Positions 7,322 through 15,664 of a stretch of 24,201 nt of DNA are shown here, piece by piece. The notes under the pieces were generated by a model, which made no database searches, was not told the origin of the DNA, and worked only from the letters and a program-made list of their open reading frames with translations. The stretch is from Deltaproteobacteria bacterium (GTDB taxonomy: Bacteria > Campylobacterota_A > Desulfurellia > JAGGSF01), in NCBI GenBank assembly GCA_021159235.1, contig JAGGSF010000088.1, positions 1 to 24,201 of the forward strand, given 5' to 3'. Both the position numbers and the translations under genes were made by a program. Numbering within the stretch: the first letter of the stretch is position 1; every line of letters begins with the position of its first letter.

Positions 7322-8500
7322 ATGGAAAACGTTATTGAAAAAACAGAAAGATATGTAATGCATACCTATCGTCGTTTTCCCGTCTGTTTTGACCACGGGG
7401 AGGGGTGCTACATCTATGATATAAATGGTAAAAGATATGTAGATTTCCTGGGGGGCATTGCTGTGAATGCCTTGGGATATCATGTTAAACCGGTTATTGA
7501 GGCTGTAGATGAACAGAAAGAGAAATTGTTTCATGTATCCAACTTGTATTATATAAAGGAGCAAGCAGAGTTAGCAGAACTTCTGGTAAAAAACAGTTGT
7601 CTGGATAAGGTATTCTTTTGTAACAGTGGAGCGGAGGCAAATGAGGCAGCGGTGAAATTGGCAAGAGTATACGGAGGAGAAAAAAGAGACAATATAATTA
7701 CGATGGAGGGTTCTTTTCATGGAAGAACGATGTTTACGCTCGCTGCTACTGCCCAAGAGAAGTATCATAAAGGTTTTTATCCCCTTCCACCTGGTTTTGT
7801 TCATATACCGTTTAACGATATAGTTGCAGCAGACAGGGCAATGGATGATAGTGTGTGTGCGTTGTTTATTGAACTTGTCCAGGGAGAAGGAGGGATAAAT
7901 GTTGCGGACTGCAGTTATGTAAAAAAATTAAAGAAGATGTGCGAAGAGAGGGATGTGCTGTTTTGTGTAGATGAAATACAATCAGGCATGGGAAGAACAG
8001 GAAGATTGTTTTCCTATGAGTGGTATGAGATAGAACCGGATATTATGACCTTAGCCAAAGCCTTGGGTGGAGGACTCCCTGTGGGGGCAATGCTGGCTAA
8101 GGAACGGGTAGCACAGTGTTTCAAACCTGGAATGCATGCCACCACCTTTGGCGGTAATCCATTTTGCATGAAGGTGGCAAAAGCCCATCTGGATTTCTTA
8201 CTTTCTTCACACATAATAGATGAAGTTCCTAAAAAAGGAGATTATTTCAAAAGAGGTTTACAGAAATTGAAGAGATTTTCTGTAGTGAAGGATATAAGAG
8301 GCATGGGTCTTATGCTGGGGATGGAACTAAATTTAGACAGTGATAGTTTAAGGAACTTTGTTCTGCGGGCGATGGATGCAGGTTTCCTTTTAGGGATAGC
8401 AGGAGAGAATGTTATCAGATTTGAACCTCCATTGATTATAGACTACAAAAACATCGATGAACTCCTCCTGTTTTTAGAAAAAGAGCTGGCCAAAATGTGA
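7322..8500 (+). CDS. argD: Acetylornithine aminotransferase family (class III, PLP-dependent)
   Basis: PLP enzyme of the acetylornithine/succinyl-diaminopimelate aminotransferase group, expected to make N-acetylornithine in arginine synthesis or the matching lysine step. From ATG 7322 it has 392 residues, as usual for ArgD. It shows the PLP-phosphate-binding NSGAEANEAA (101-110), the SFHGRTMFTL segment (131-140), VDEIQSGMGRTG (216-227) with the cofactor-binding Asp, and the Schiff-base lysine K246 in LAKALGGGLPVG. TTFGGNP at 274-280 completes the pocket. A TTG at 7286 is in frame, but it coincides with the candidate -35, and family alignment favours ENVIEKTERY at the N-terminus. Only a weak AGGG precedes the ATG. 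No other arginine gene is nearby. Close paralogs (GABA or ornithine aminotransferases) cannot be fully excluded. Confidence 0.9.
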   Translation: MENVIEKTERYVMHTYRRFPVCFDHGEGCYIYDINGKRYVDFLGGIAVNALGYHVKPVIEAVDEQKEKLFHVSNLYYIKEQAELAELLVKNSCLDKVFFCNSGAEANEAAVKLARVYGGEKRDNIITMEGSFHGRTMFTLAATAQEKYHKGFYPLPPGFVHIPFNDIVAADRAMDDSVCALFIELVQGEGGINVADCSYVKKLKKMCEERDVLFCVDEIQSGMGRTGRLFSYEWYEIEPDIMTLAKALGGGLPVGAMLAKERVAQCFKPGMHATTFGGNPFCMKVAKAHLDFLLSSHIIDEVPKKGDYFKRGLQKLKRFSVVKDIRGMGLMLGMELNLDSDSLRNFVLRAMDAGFLLGIAGENVIRFEPPLIIDYKNIDELLLFLEKELAKM

Positions 8501-8961
8501 TGAAGCTATCTGAAGATAATATTCGCAGTGCTGCCGAGACAATTGCCACTGTATTCGGTGTGGGTTATGTGGCTTTTGCACCAGGCACAATAGGCACATT
8601 ATTTGGTGTTCTTATCTATCTTTTAATAAAAGATGTTCCGCCTGCGGTATATGCGACTATTTTCATTATCGTTTTTGTTATTGGCATTGTGTCCAGTGAT
8701 ATTGTGGAGAAAACATTCGGAGAAAGGGATCCCTCTTTTGTGATTATTGATGAGGTGTCCGCGTTTCTGGTGGTTATGTTTCTCGTTCCTTATTCATTTC
8801 TGGCACTTCTTTTAGGGTTTGTTATCTTTCGGATACTGGATATAACAAAGCCACCGCCCATAAACTATCTGGATAGAATAGAAGGGGGATTTGGTATAAT
8901 GGTTGATGATGTAGCGTGTGGCCTTATTACCAATATTTTTTTGCAGATCCTGTTTGGTTAG
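8500..8961 (+). CDS. pgpA: Phosphatidylglycerophosphatase A
   Basis: Membrane phosphatase that removes phosphate from phosphatidylglycerol phosphate in phospholipid synthesis. The 153 residues show the family signatures in order: AFAPGTIGTLFG (25-36), the acidic DPSFVIIDEVSAF (77-89), FRILDITKPPPINYLD (110-125, normally FD-x-x-KPWPI) and GGFGIMVDDVACG (129-141). Three or four hydrophobic segments span the protein. I prefer ATG 8500, whose first base is the last base of the argD TGA; a GTG at 8497 is also possible. It has no separate ribosome-binding site, so reinitiation after argD is likely. Confidence 0.95.
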   Translation: MKLSEDNIRSAAETIATVFGVGYVAFAPGTIGTLFGVLIYLLIKDVPPAVYATIFIIVFVIGIVSSDIVEKTFGERDPSFVIIDEVSAFLVVMFLVPYSFLALLLGFVIFRILDITKPPPINYLDRIEGGFGIMVDDVACGLITNIFLQILFG

Positions 8962-8966
8962 ATAAG

Positions 8967-10028
8967 ATGGAGATAGGTGTAATAAGGGTAGGGGATGGTG
9001 TTCCCATCGAAGAACTTTCACCTCAGTTGAGAGTAGAAACAGGACTAAAAGTAGTAACTAAGGGCAATACCCATATTCTGAAAGAAACACTGGAATATGC
9101 AGTGAAGATATGTGATTTTTTAATTCTTATTTTTTCAAAGGATTATAGAGATACAGTATTCAGGGCGTTTACCTTTGCCTTTGGACTCATTCCGCAAGTA
9201 AAGCACAATACAGTTTTACCCAGGGAATTTGAAGAAATAAAAGAGGATGTATATGTATTTAAGGCAGAACGAAAAGCGTTTTTTATTATAAGTGATAGGG
9301 CTTTGGCTGATTTTGACTATGGTACAATGCGGAATATCTTAGGTTTGGAAAGGTGTTATTGTTTGAAGGTATTTAATGTTGAGGAAAGAGAGATTGAAAT
9401 GGTTGTAGGAAAAAGGAAGATTATTTGCGATGAGGTGGAATCTGAAGTTATAGTACAGGGAGAAGAGGAGAAGGAAGAAGTGGCCCAGGTATTGAGAAAG
9501 CACTTTCCATACAGTTTTTACACCCAGTCAGGTGAACTGCCGGAATGTGTTTTAAAAAGATTTTGCACTCAATACCATCTGCGTATCGCCACTGCAGAGT
9601 CCTGCACTGCGGGAGGAGTAAGTCACAGTATAACGCGTATTTCTGGCAGTTCCGAGTATTTTGACCGCGGTTTTGTTACATATAGTAATAAGGCAAAGCA
9701 TGAAATTCTCGGTGTTCCATGGGCAGCATTAGACCGCTTTGGTGCTGTAAGCAAGGAGGTGGCTCTGTATATGGCTCGGGGAACGCTTAGAAGAAGTGAT
9801 GCAGATATAGCTATATCTACCACAGGTATAGCTGGACCTACAGGAGGAACAAGGGAAAAGCCGGTGGGATTGGTCTACTTCGGTCTGGCAACCAGAGAGA
9901 AAAACAGGGTATATAAGAAGATATTTACGGGAGATAGAAGGATGGTGAGAGATAAGGCAATAAGGTTTGCTCTGGGGATGATGATAGAGTTTATAAAAGA
10001 AAATTATGAGAAAAAGGAAGAAAGATGA
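8967..10028 (+). CDS. cinA: CinA-like protein: intact amidase domain, eroded N-terminal domain
   Basis: The C-terminal CinA domain (about 195-345) deamidates nicotinamide mononucleotide (PncC activity) in pyridine-nucleotide recycling. Its active-site motifs are present: ESCTAGG (211-217), YSNKAK (239-244) and STTGIAGPTGGT (284-295). The 353 residues are shorter than the usual 410-420. The N-terminal MoaB-like (COG1058) domain is hardly recognisable: only IGVIRVGDGVP resembles the start, and the canonical TGGLGPT-type motif is missing. ADP-ribose pyrophosphatase activity of that domain is therefore doubtful. I chose ATG 8967, 5 bp after pgpA, over an ATG 17 codons upstream inside pgpA. The stop overlaps thpR (ATGA). 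The cinA-thpR-recA order supports the name. Confidence 0.88.
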   Translation: MEIGVIRVGDGVPIEELSPQLRVETGLKVVTKGNTHILKETLEYAVKICDFLILIFSKDYRDTVFRAFTFAFGLIPQVKHNTVLPREFEEIKEDVYVFKAERKAFFIISDRALADFDYGTMRNILGLERCYCLKVFNVEEREIEMVVGKRKIICDEVESEVIVQGEEEKEEVAQVLRKHFPYSFYTQSGELPECVLKRFCTQYHLRIATAESCTAGGVSHSITRISGSSEYFDRGFVTYSNKAKHEILGVPWAALDRFGAVSKEVALYMARGTLRRSDADIAISTTGIAGPTGGTREKPVGLVYFGLATREKNRVYKKIFTGDRRMVRDKAIRFALGMMIEFIKENYEKKEER

Positions 10029-10597
10029 GACTGTTTGTGGCCATACCTGTTCCTCTTGAAGTGAGGGAAAATCTGGTGAGGATTGTGCACAGGCTGAAGA
10101 AGTATGGTGAACCGATGAGATGGGTAAGTAAGGACAATTTTCATTTCACGGTAAAGTTTCTGGGAGAAGTAGACGGAGAAAAGATAAGCATGATAGGAGA
10201 AACGATAGAAAAGGTGGCATTTTCAAGAGAGCAGTTTTCCATTGATGTAAAGGAGGCCGGTGTTTTCCCCAATATGCTCTATCCTCATGTATTCTGGGTG
10301 GGAGAAAGTAGTTCTTTACCGTTTAAAGAATTGTGTCATAATGTGGATGCGGAACTGGAAAAATTGGGTTTTAGCAGAGAGAAGAATAATGCTACTGCAC
10401 ATATTACACTGGGTAGGATGAGGAAAGCGGATGTAAAAAAGGTTTATCTGATGCTTAAGGATGCAAACGATATCCTGTCTCGAGAAAGACAGAGTGTGAG
10501 GGTAGAGAGAATAACCCTTATGGAAAGTGTATTGGGCAGAAATGGTGCTCGTTATAGAATATTGAGTAATTTTAAGATGGGAGGAATGTATGGATGA
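10025..10597 (+). CDS. thpR: RNA 2',3'-cyclic phosphodiesterase (2'-5' RNA ligase family)
   Basis: 2H phosphoesterase that opens 2',3'-cyclic phosphates on RNA; older names are LigT and 2'-5' RNA ligase. The 190 residues contain both catalytic His motifs, HFTV (40-43) and HITL (126-129), in the expected two-lobed arrangement, and the N-terminal strand [10 protein letters not shown] typical of the family. The ATG overlaps the cinA stop by 4 nt, with AAGGAAG just upstream. The last 8 nt overlap recA. Its second half carries an inverted repeat and a possible promoter for recA. Confidence 0.95.
   Translation: MRLFVAIPVPLEVRENLVRIVHRLKKYGEPMRWVSKDNFHFTVKFLGEVDGEKISMIGETIEKVAFSREQFSIDVKEAGVFPNMLYPHVFWVGESSSLPFKELCHNVDAELEKLGFSREKNNATAHITLGRMRKADVKKVYLMLKDANDILSRERQSVRVERITLMESVLGRNGARYRILSNFKMGGMYG
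10475..10492. promoter_or_regulatory. Inverted repeat CTGTCT-N6-AGACAG about 100 bp before recA
   Basis: Perfect 6-bp arms (10475-10480 and 10487-10492) lie inside thpR, upstream of a possible recA promoter. The outline resembles CTGT-Nx-ACAG LexA boxes, but the gap is 10 rather than 8 bases. Short repeats like this are expected several times by chance in a window this size, so position is the only argument in its favour. Confidence 0.25.
10532..10560 (+). promoter_or_regulatory. recA: Candidate internal promoter for recA
   Basis: TTGGGC (10532-10537) and TAGAAT (10555-10560) are 17 bp apart near the end of thpR. Transcription would start near 10567, giving a leader of about 22 nt that contains the recA ribosome-binding site GGGAGG. 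The -35 is weak, and the sequence also codes for ThpR. Confidence 0.3.
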
Positions 10598-11603
10598 CAA
10601 GAAAAAATTGGAGGCATTAAATGTGGCTCTGACCAAGATAGAAAAGGCTTATGGGAAGGGAGCGGTGATGAAGCTGGGAGAAAGTGCTAGAATAAAAACT
10701 GATGTTATTTCTACCGGTTCTATTGTTCTGGATTGGGCAACAGGTGTGGGTGGTATACCCAAAGGTAGAATAGTGGAGATTTACGGTCCTGAATCATCAG
10801 GAAAAACGACGCTTGCTTTACATATGATTGCCGAAGCACAGAAGAAAGGTGGACAGGCTGCATTTATAGATGCTGAGCATGCTCTGGATGTAAACTATGC
10901 TAAGAATTTAGGAGTGAATATAAGTGATCTCTTAATTTCTCAACCGGATTCCGGAGAACAGGCTTTAGAGATTGTAGATACCCTTGTAAGGTCGGGAGCA
11001 GTAGACATTATCGTGATAGATTCTGTAGCAGCGCTTGTTCCTCAAGCAGAAATTGAAGGAGATATGGGTGATTCTCACATGGGGTTGCAGGCTCGTCTTA
11101 TGTCACAGGCCTTGCGCAAGCTTACCTCAGCTGTTGATAAGTCAAATACGGCCGTTGTATTCTTGAATCAGCTGAGGATGAAGATAGGGGTTATGTTTGG
11201 AAATCCGGAGACAACTACAGGTGGCAATGCCTTAAAATTTTACTCTTCCGTGAGAATGGACATAAGAAAGGTCAGTCCTATAAAGCATGGAGAGCAGATA
11301 ACAGGATATAGGACAAGGGTAAAGGTCGTAAAAAACAAATTAGCTCCTCCGTTCAGGACTGCTGAGTTTGATATCATGTATGGAGAGGGTATAAGCAAAA
11401 TGGGAGAATTGATAGATCTGGGCATCAATGAAGGCATTGTGGAAAAGAGTGGGAACTGGATTTCATATAAAGGTGTAAAACTGGGACAGGGAAAAGAAAA
11501 CGCAAAGGAATTTCTAAAAGAACATCATGATGTTGCTGAAAAAATAGAAACAGAATTGAGGGAAAAGATGGGTCGCGAGAAAAAAGGAAATGAAGCTAAA
11601 TGA
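10590..11603 (+). CDS. recA: Recombinase RecA
   Basis: DNA-dependent ATPase that forms filaments on single-stranded DNA, drives strand exchange and triggers LexA self-cleavage. The 337 residues show the N-terminal polymerisation helix, Walker A GPESSGKT (66-73), the AEHALD segment with the subunit-interface and catalytic residues, Walker [11 protein letters not shown], and the L1 and L2 loops ([31 protein letters not shown]). The C-terminal tail is short and charged ([13 protein letters not shown]). ATG 10590 is 5 nt after GGGAGG and overlaps thpR by 8 nt. The 3' end overlaps the pilT-like gene by 14 nt. No convincing SOS box was identified. Confidence 0.99.
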   Translation: MDDKKKLEALNVALTKIEKAYGKGAVMKLGESARIKTDVISTGSIVLDWATGVGGIPKGRIVEIYGPESSGKTTLALHMIAEAQKKGGQAAFIDAEHALDVNYAKNLGVNISDLLISQPDSGEQALEIVDTLVRSGAVDIIVIDSVAALVPQAEIEGDMGDSHMGLQARLMSQALRKLTSAVDKSNTAVVFLNQLRMKIGVMFGNPETTTGGNALKFYSSVRMDIRKVSPIKHGEQITGYRTRVKVVKNKLAPPFRTAEFDIMYGEGISKMGELIDLGINEGIVEKSGNWISYKGVKLGQGKENAKEFLKEHHDVAEKIETELREKMGREKKGNEAK

Positions 11604-12663
11604 GATACTGGCTGTTGCTGTAAGTAAAAAAGCATCGGATGTTCACCTAAAAGCAGGTAGTCCGCCTGCGTTTCGCATTGGAGGGAATATTGTTTTAAGC
11701 GATATGCTTTCGCTGACATCAAGAGATATGGATGTTCTCGTCTCTGAAATAGGGTTGAAAGAGAAAAAAAAGGAAAAACTGGAAAAAACCGGACAGGTTG
11801 ATGTGGGATATGGCATTCCTGGTGTGGGTCGTTTCCGTTTGAATATTTACTACCAGAGGAATTCTTTAGCCATTTCGGGGCGTTTCATTCCATATAGAGT
11901 GCCATCTATAAGAGAATTAAATCTTCCTGAAATTATTGAGAAGATTGCCTTAAGTCAGAGAGGACTCATTCTGGTCACAGGCGTTGCCGGCAGCGGAAAA
12001 TCTACTACCCTGGCGGCAATGGTAGAAATTATCAATAAAAACAGGACTGTAAATATAATAACGGTGGAAGATCCTGTAGAGTATCTGTTTTCGGATGAAA
12101 AGGCTATAATCAGTCAAAGGCAGGTAGGAGATGATGTGTCATCGTTTGCAGAGGGATTGAAGGGTGCATTGAGGCAGGATCCCAATGTGATACTGGTTGG
12201 AGAAATGAGAGATAGAGAAACAATGCATACAGCACTGGAAGCGGCAGAAACAGGTCATGTGGTGATGTCTACCTTACATACCTTAGATGCTGTAGAAACG
12301 GTAAACAGGATAATATCCGCCTTTCCCTTGGATCAGAAAGACCAGATAAGGAAGCAGTTATCATCCACACTCACTGCGATTGTCTGTCAACGACTCATCG
12401 AAAATATAGATAGAACAGGACTTGTTCCAGCAGTAGAGGTTATGATTGCCACAGAATACATAAGGGCTGCTATTGCTGATCCGGAGAAGACCCCAGATAT
12501 TCCGCGGGTTATAGAGATGAATAGAAACTATGGAATGCAGACCTTTGATCAGTCCTTGATGGATCTGTATGAGAAAAAACTTATATCCCTGGATAAGGCA
12601 AAAGAATATGCTACCCATCCTGATGATTTTATGCTCAAGGTAAAAGGTATACAGACAAGATGA
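11590..12663 (+). CDS. pilT: PilT-family type IV pilus retraction ATPase
   Basis: Secretion-superfamily hexameric ATPase that powers pilus retraction at the inner membrane. The 357 residues have the N-terminal PAS-like domain ([12 protein letters not shown] at 15-26), Walker [10 protein letters not shown] (131-139), the Asp box VEDPVEYLF, Walker [11 protein letters not shown] (199-208) and His box HVVMSTLHT (223-231). The PilT C-terminal AIRNLIRE motif is replaced by [12 protein letters not shown] (290-301), followed by [10 protein letters not shown] (314-323). It therefore belongs to a PilT/PilU-like subgroup rather than canonical PilT. It overlaps recA by 14 nt and recX by 4 nt, and no other pilus gene is in the window. 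Confidence 0.93.
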   Translation: MKLNEILAVAVSKKASDVHLKAGSPPAFRIGGNIVLSDMLSLTSRDMDVLVSEIGLKEKKKEKLEKTGQVDVGYGIPGVGRFRLNIYYQRNSLAISGRFIPYRVPSIRELNLPEIIEKIALSQRGLILVTGVAGSGKSTTLAAMVEIINKNRTVNIITVEDPVEYLFSDEKAIISQRQVGDDVSSFAEGLKGALRQDPNVILVGEMRDRETMHTALEAAETGHVVMSTLHTLDAVETVNRIISAFPLDQKDQIRKQLSSTLTAIVCQRLIENIDRTGLVPAVEVMIATEYIRAAIADPEKTPDIPRVIEMNRNYGMQTFDQSLMDLYEKKLISLDKAKEYATHPDDFMLKVKGIQTR

Positions 12664-13124
12664 ACGATGATGCGAGAAAATATGCGTTAAAGATATTGCA
12701 GAAGAAGGATTATACAGAGAAAAGATTGAGGGATAAGCTGATAGAAAAGGGATTTTCTCCATCTGCAGTAGATGATACAATAATGTGGTTAAAAGGAAAG
12801 GGGTATATAGATGATAGAAGGTTTGCAGAAAACCTTGTTTTTTTTAAGCAGAAAAAAGGCTACGGGAAAGGGCGCATAATGAAAGACCTCTTCTTAAGGG
12901 GGGTTGACGAGGATATAGCCCAAGATGCGATCGGCAGAATAGATTTTGAAGAAGAGGTGAAAAGAGCAGAGAGGATCTTGCAAAAGAGGGAAAAGATGGT
13001 GAAAGTAGAGCAAAGGGAAGTATTGAAAAAGAAACTTTCTCAGTATCTCCTGCAAAGAGGTTTCAACTGGGAAGTGGTGCAGGAGGTGTGGAAAAGAAAG
13101 GAAGAGAAAGATGAAATCCTATGA
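12660..13124 (+). CDS. recX: RecA regulator RecX
   Basis: Small helical-repeat protein that binds the RecA filament and limits its activity. The 154 residues contain the family pattern: ARKYALKILQKKDYTEKRLRDKL near 5-27, then DDTIMWLKGKGYIDDRRFAEN near 38-58, and a GRIMKDLFLRGV segment near 71-82. ATGA overlap with the pilT-like gene and no clear ribosome-binding site suggest translational coupling. The stop lies 14 nt inside alaS. Placement between the recA block and alaS supports the assignment, since short RecX proteins diverge quickly. Confidence 0.92.
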   Translation: MNDDARKYALKILQKKDYTEKRLRDKLIEKGFSPSAVDDTIMWLKGKGYIDDRRFAENLVFFKQKKGYGKGRIMKDLFLRGVDEDIAQDAIGRIDFEEEVKRAERILQKREKMVKVEQREVLKKKLSQYLLQRGFNWEVVQEVWKRKEEKDEIL

Positions 13125-15654
13125 GATAAGAAGGGTGTTCTTAGATTATTTTAAGAAAAATGGACATACAATAGTGGATAGTGCCCCTTTAGTGCCGAAA
13201 AGTGATCCCAGTTTGCTTTTTGTCAATGCCGGTATGGTGCAGTTTAAAAATGTTTTTCTGGGTTTGGAGAAAAGAAGCTATACAAGGGCTGCAAGCTGTC
13301 AGAAATGCATGCGAGCAGGTGGCAAACATAGTGATCTGGAAAATGTAGGACATACACCCCGGCATCATACATTCTTTGAAATGCTGGGCAATTTTTCTTT
13401 TGGTGACTATTTTAAAAAGGAAGCTATTCATTACGCCTGGGATTTCCTTACAAATGTACTAAATCTTCCTGAGAATAAGCTGTATATAACGATATTTAAA
13501 GAGGATGATGAGGCATTCGATATATGGCACAAACAGGAGGGTATTTCAGAAAGCCATATCAGGCGAATGAGTGAGAAGGATAATTTCTGGGCAATGGGAG
13601 ATACCGGTCCCTGTGGACCCTGTTCTGAAGTCCATATAGAACAAGGTAAAAATGAGCTTATGGAGTTATGGAATATTGTGTTTATGCAGTTTGATAGAAA
13701 GGATGACGGCAGGCTTGTTCCTTTGCCAAAGCCCAGCATTGATACCGGTATGGGATTGGAACGTATAACGGCTGTAATGGAAAATGTATACAGTAATTTT
13801 GATACGGATCTGTTTGTGGATATTATCGCTTCTATTGTGGATCTGTTGCATGTACGGTATGGTAAAGACGAAGATTTAGATGTATCTATAAGGATTATTG
13901 CCGACCATCTGCGTGCCTGTGTATTTCTCATTGCAGATGGCATCTTACCGGATAAGGAGGGTAGGGGATATGTTTTGAGAAGGATTATAAGAAGGGCAAT
14001 GCGACAGGGAAACAGGTTGGGAAAAAACGAACCATTCTTATACAGGCTTGCTCCGGTGGTAATAGAAACGATGAAGGATGTTTATAGTGAAATTGGTCAG
14101 ATGGAGAAATTTATTGCAAATGTTTTAAAGAATGAAGAAGAACAATTTTCCAGGACACTGAATTATGGATTGAAGCTCCTGTATGAAATAGCAGAAAAGA
14201 CAAGTGGAAAGGTAGTTTCAGGAAAAGAGATATTTAAACTCTATGATACTTATGGTTTTCCAGTGGATATTGCCACTGATATTTTAAGTGAAAGGGGCTT
14301 AAAAGTAGACCTTATAGAATTCAACAGGCTTATGGAAGAACAGAAGAAAAAAGCAAAGGAAGCATGGACAGGTTCAGGAGAAGAGAAGGTAGCCCCCTTT
14401 TATGGAGATATGTTAAAGAGGGGAGAAACAAAATTTGTAGGGTATGAAAAATTAATGGAAAAATGTAAGGTTTTGAGTATAGCAAAAGATGGCGTTTTAG
14501 TGGAAGAAGCACAGGGAGAATGCGATGTAACATTTGATAAAACACCATTCTACGGACAGGGAGGAGGTCAGGTTTCGGATACCGGTAGAGGTTTCAGTGA
14601 AGGGCTTTCCATAAAGATAAAGGATGTAAAACGTTATTTCGGAGGGAGGATTTTTGTCCACCATGTGAACATAGAGAATGGAACACTTAAAACAGGCAAC
14701 GTAATAAACCTGGTGGTAGATGAAGAGAGAAGGAAAGATATACAGAGACATCATACCGCTACCCATCTTTTACAGGCTGCACTGAGAAAGGTTCTGGGGA
14801 AACATGTTCATCAAGCGGGTTCCTTAGTTGCACCTGACAGGTTGAGATTTGATTTCACCCACTTCTCTCATCTCTACAGGAAAGAAGTGGAAGCAGTAGA
14901 AAGATATGTAAATGAGTGGATTGTAGAAAACATACCAGTTTGCATAGAGTGGAAGAGTTATAAAGAGGCTTTAGAAGAAGGTGCAATGGCTGTATTTGAG
15001 GAAAAGTATGAAGATAGGGTAAGGGTGGTTACCATAGGAGATGTAAGCAAGGAATTGTGTGGTGGCACACATGTAAAGCGGACTGGAGATATAGGGTTCT
15101 TTAAGATAATAGGCGAGAGTGCTGTAGCTCGAGGGGTGAGAAGAATAGAGGCAAAATGCGGCCTCAATGCATACGAATATATAAGAAGACAGGAAGACAA
15201 ATTATGGGAAGCGTTAAATAAGATAAAATGCAGCTCATTAGATGAACTGGTTGAAAAGCACAGAGAATTACATGAGGAGTTGAAAAAAACAAGGAGGCTA
15301 AAAAAGGAAAAGCCTGTGGAGATAAAGAATATCAGACGAATTGATGGTTTTGATGTAGTTTCTGAAGTTTTGGAAGGATATGACCCCAGTGATTTGAGAA
15401 ACCTAAGTGATGTTTTAAGGTCAAGGATAACCAGTGGTGTGGTTATCCTGTTCAATAAAACGGATGGCAAGGTAGGTTGCGTGGTCAATGTCAGTAGAGA
15501 TGCTGCACACAGGTTCAATGCCAGCGATATTGTGAAAAAGATTTCTTCTTCCTTGGGCGGGAGCGGAGGCGGTAGGAGAGATTTTGCTCAAGGAGGAGGA
15601 AAGAGAGTAGAATTGGTGGAAGATATTATACAAAATATTGAAAAATACCTGTAG
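13111..15654 (+). CDS. alaS: Alanine-tRNA ligase
   Basis: Class II synthetase that charges tRNA-Ala, with an editing domain that clears mischarged Ser and Gly. The 847 residues are slightly shorter than the E. coli enzyme. It starts with the typical RRVFLDYFKKNGH and PLVPKSDPSLLFVNAGM region. The catalytic core includes GNFSFGDYFKKEAI and the motif 3 region ending VLRRIIRRAMRQG. The editing-site zinc motifs are H548/H552 (HHTATH) and C650/H654 (CGGTH). The C-Ala domain ends in GGSGGGRRDFAQGGG. A weak GGA precedes the ATG, which overlaps recX by 14 nt. The next gene follows after 10 bp. Confidence 0.98.
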   Translation: MKSYEIRRVFLDYFKKNGHTIVDSAPLVPKSDPSLLFVNAGMVQFKNVFLGLEKRSYTRAASCQKCMRAGGKHSDLENVGHTPRHHTFFEMLGNFSFGDYFKKEAIHYAWDFLTNVLNLPENKLYITIFKEDDEAFDIWHKQEGISESHIRRMSEKDNFWAMGDTGPCGPCSEVHIEQGKNELMELWNIVFMQFDRKDDGRLVPLPKPSIDTGMGLERITAVMENVYSNFDTDLFVDIIASIVDLLHVRYGKDEDLDVSIRIIADHLRACVFLIADGILPDKEGRGYVLRRIIRRAMRQGNRLGKNEPFLYRLAPVVIETMKDVYSEIGQMEKFIANVLKNEEEQFSRTLNYGLKLLYEIAEKTSGKVVSGKEIFKLYDTYGFPVDIATDILSERGLKVDLIEFNRLMEEQKKKAKEAWTGSGEEKVAPFYGDMLKRGETKFVGYEKLMEKCKVLSIAKDGVLVEEAQGECDVTFDKTPFYGQGGGQVSDTGRGFSEGLSIKIKDVKRYFGGRIFVHHVNIENGTLKTGNVINLVVDEERRKDIQRHHTATHLLQAALRKVLGKHVHQAGSLVAPDRLRFDFTHFSHLYRKEVEAVERYVNEWIVENIPVCIEWKSYKEALEEGAMAVFEEKYEDRVRVVTIGDVSKELCGGTHVKRTGDIGFFKIIGESAVARGVRRIEAKCGLNAYEYIRRQEDKLWEALNKIKCSSLDELVEKHRELHEELKKTRRLKKEKPVEIKNIRRIDGFDVVSEVLEGYDPSDLRNLSDVLRSRITSGVVILFNKTDGKVGCVVNVSRDAAHRFNASDIVKKISSSLGGSGGGRRDFAQGGGKRVELVEDIIQNIEKYL

Positions 15655-15664
15655 GGAGGAATAG

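Noticed and set aside
13431-13943. Antisense open frame of 170 codons within alaS
   Set aside because: Ser/Ile-rich composition with no motif; it mirrors the alaS codons.
14958-15518. Antisense open frame of 186 codons within alaS
   Set aside because: Leu/Ser/Thr-rich complement of a Lys/Glu-rich coding region; no start signal or family resemblance.
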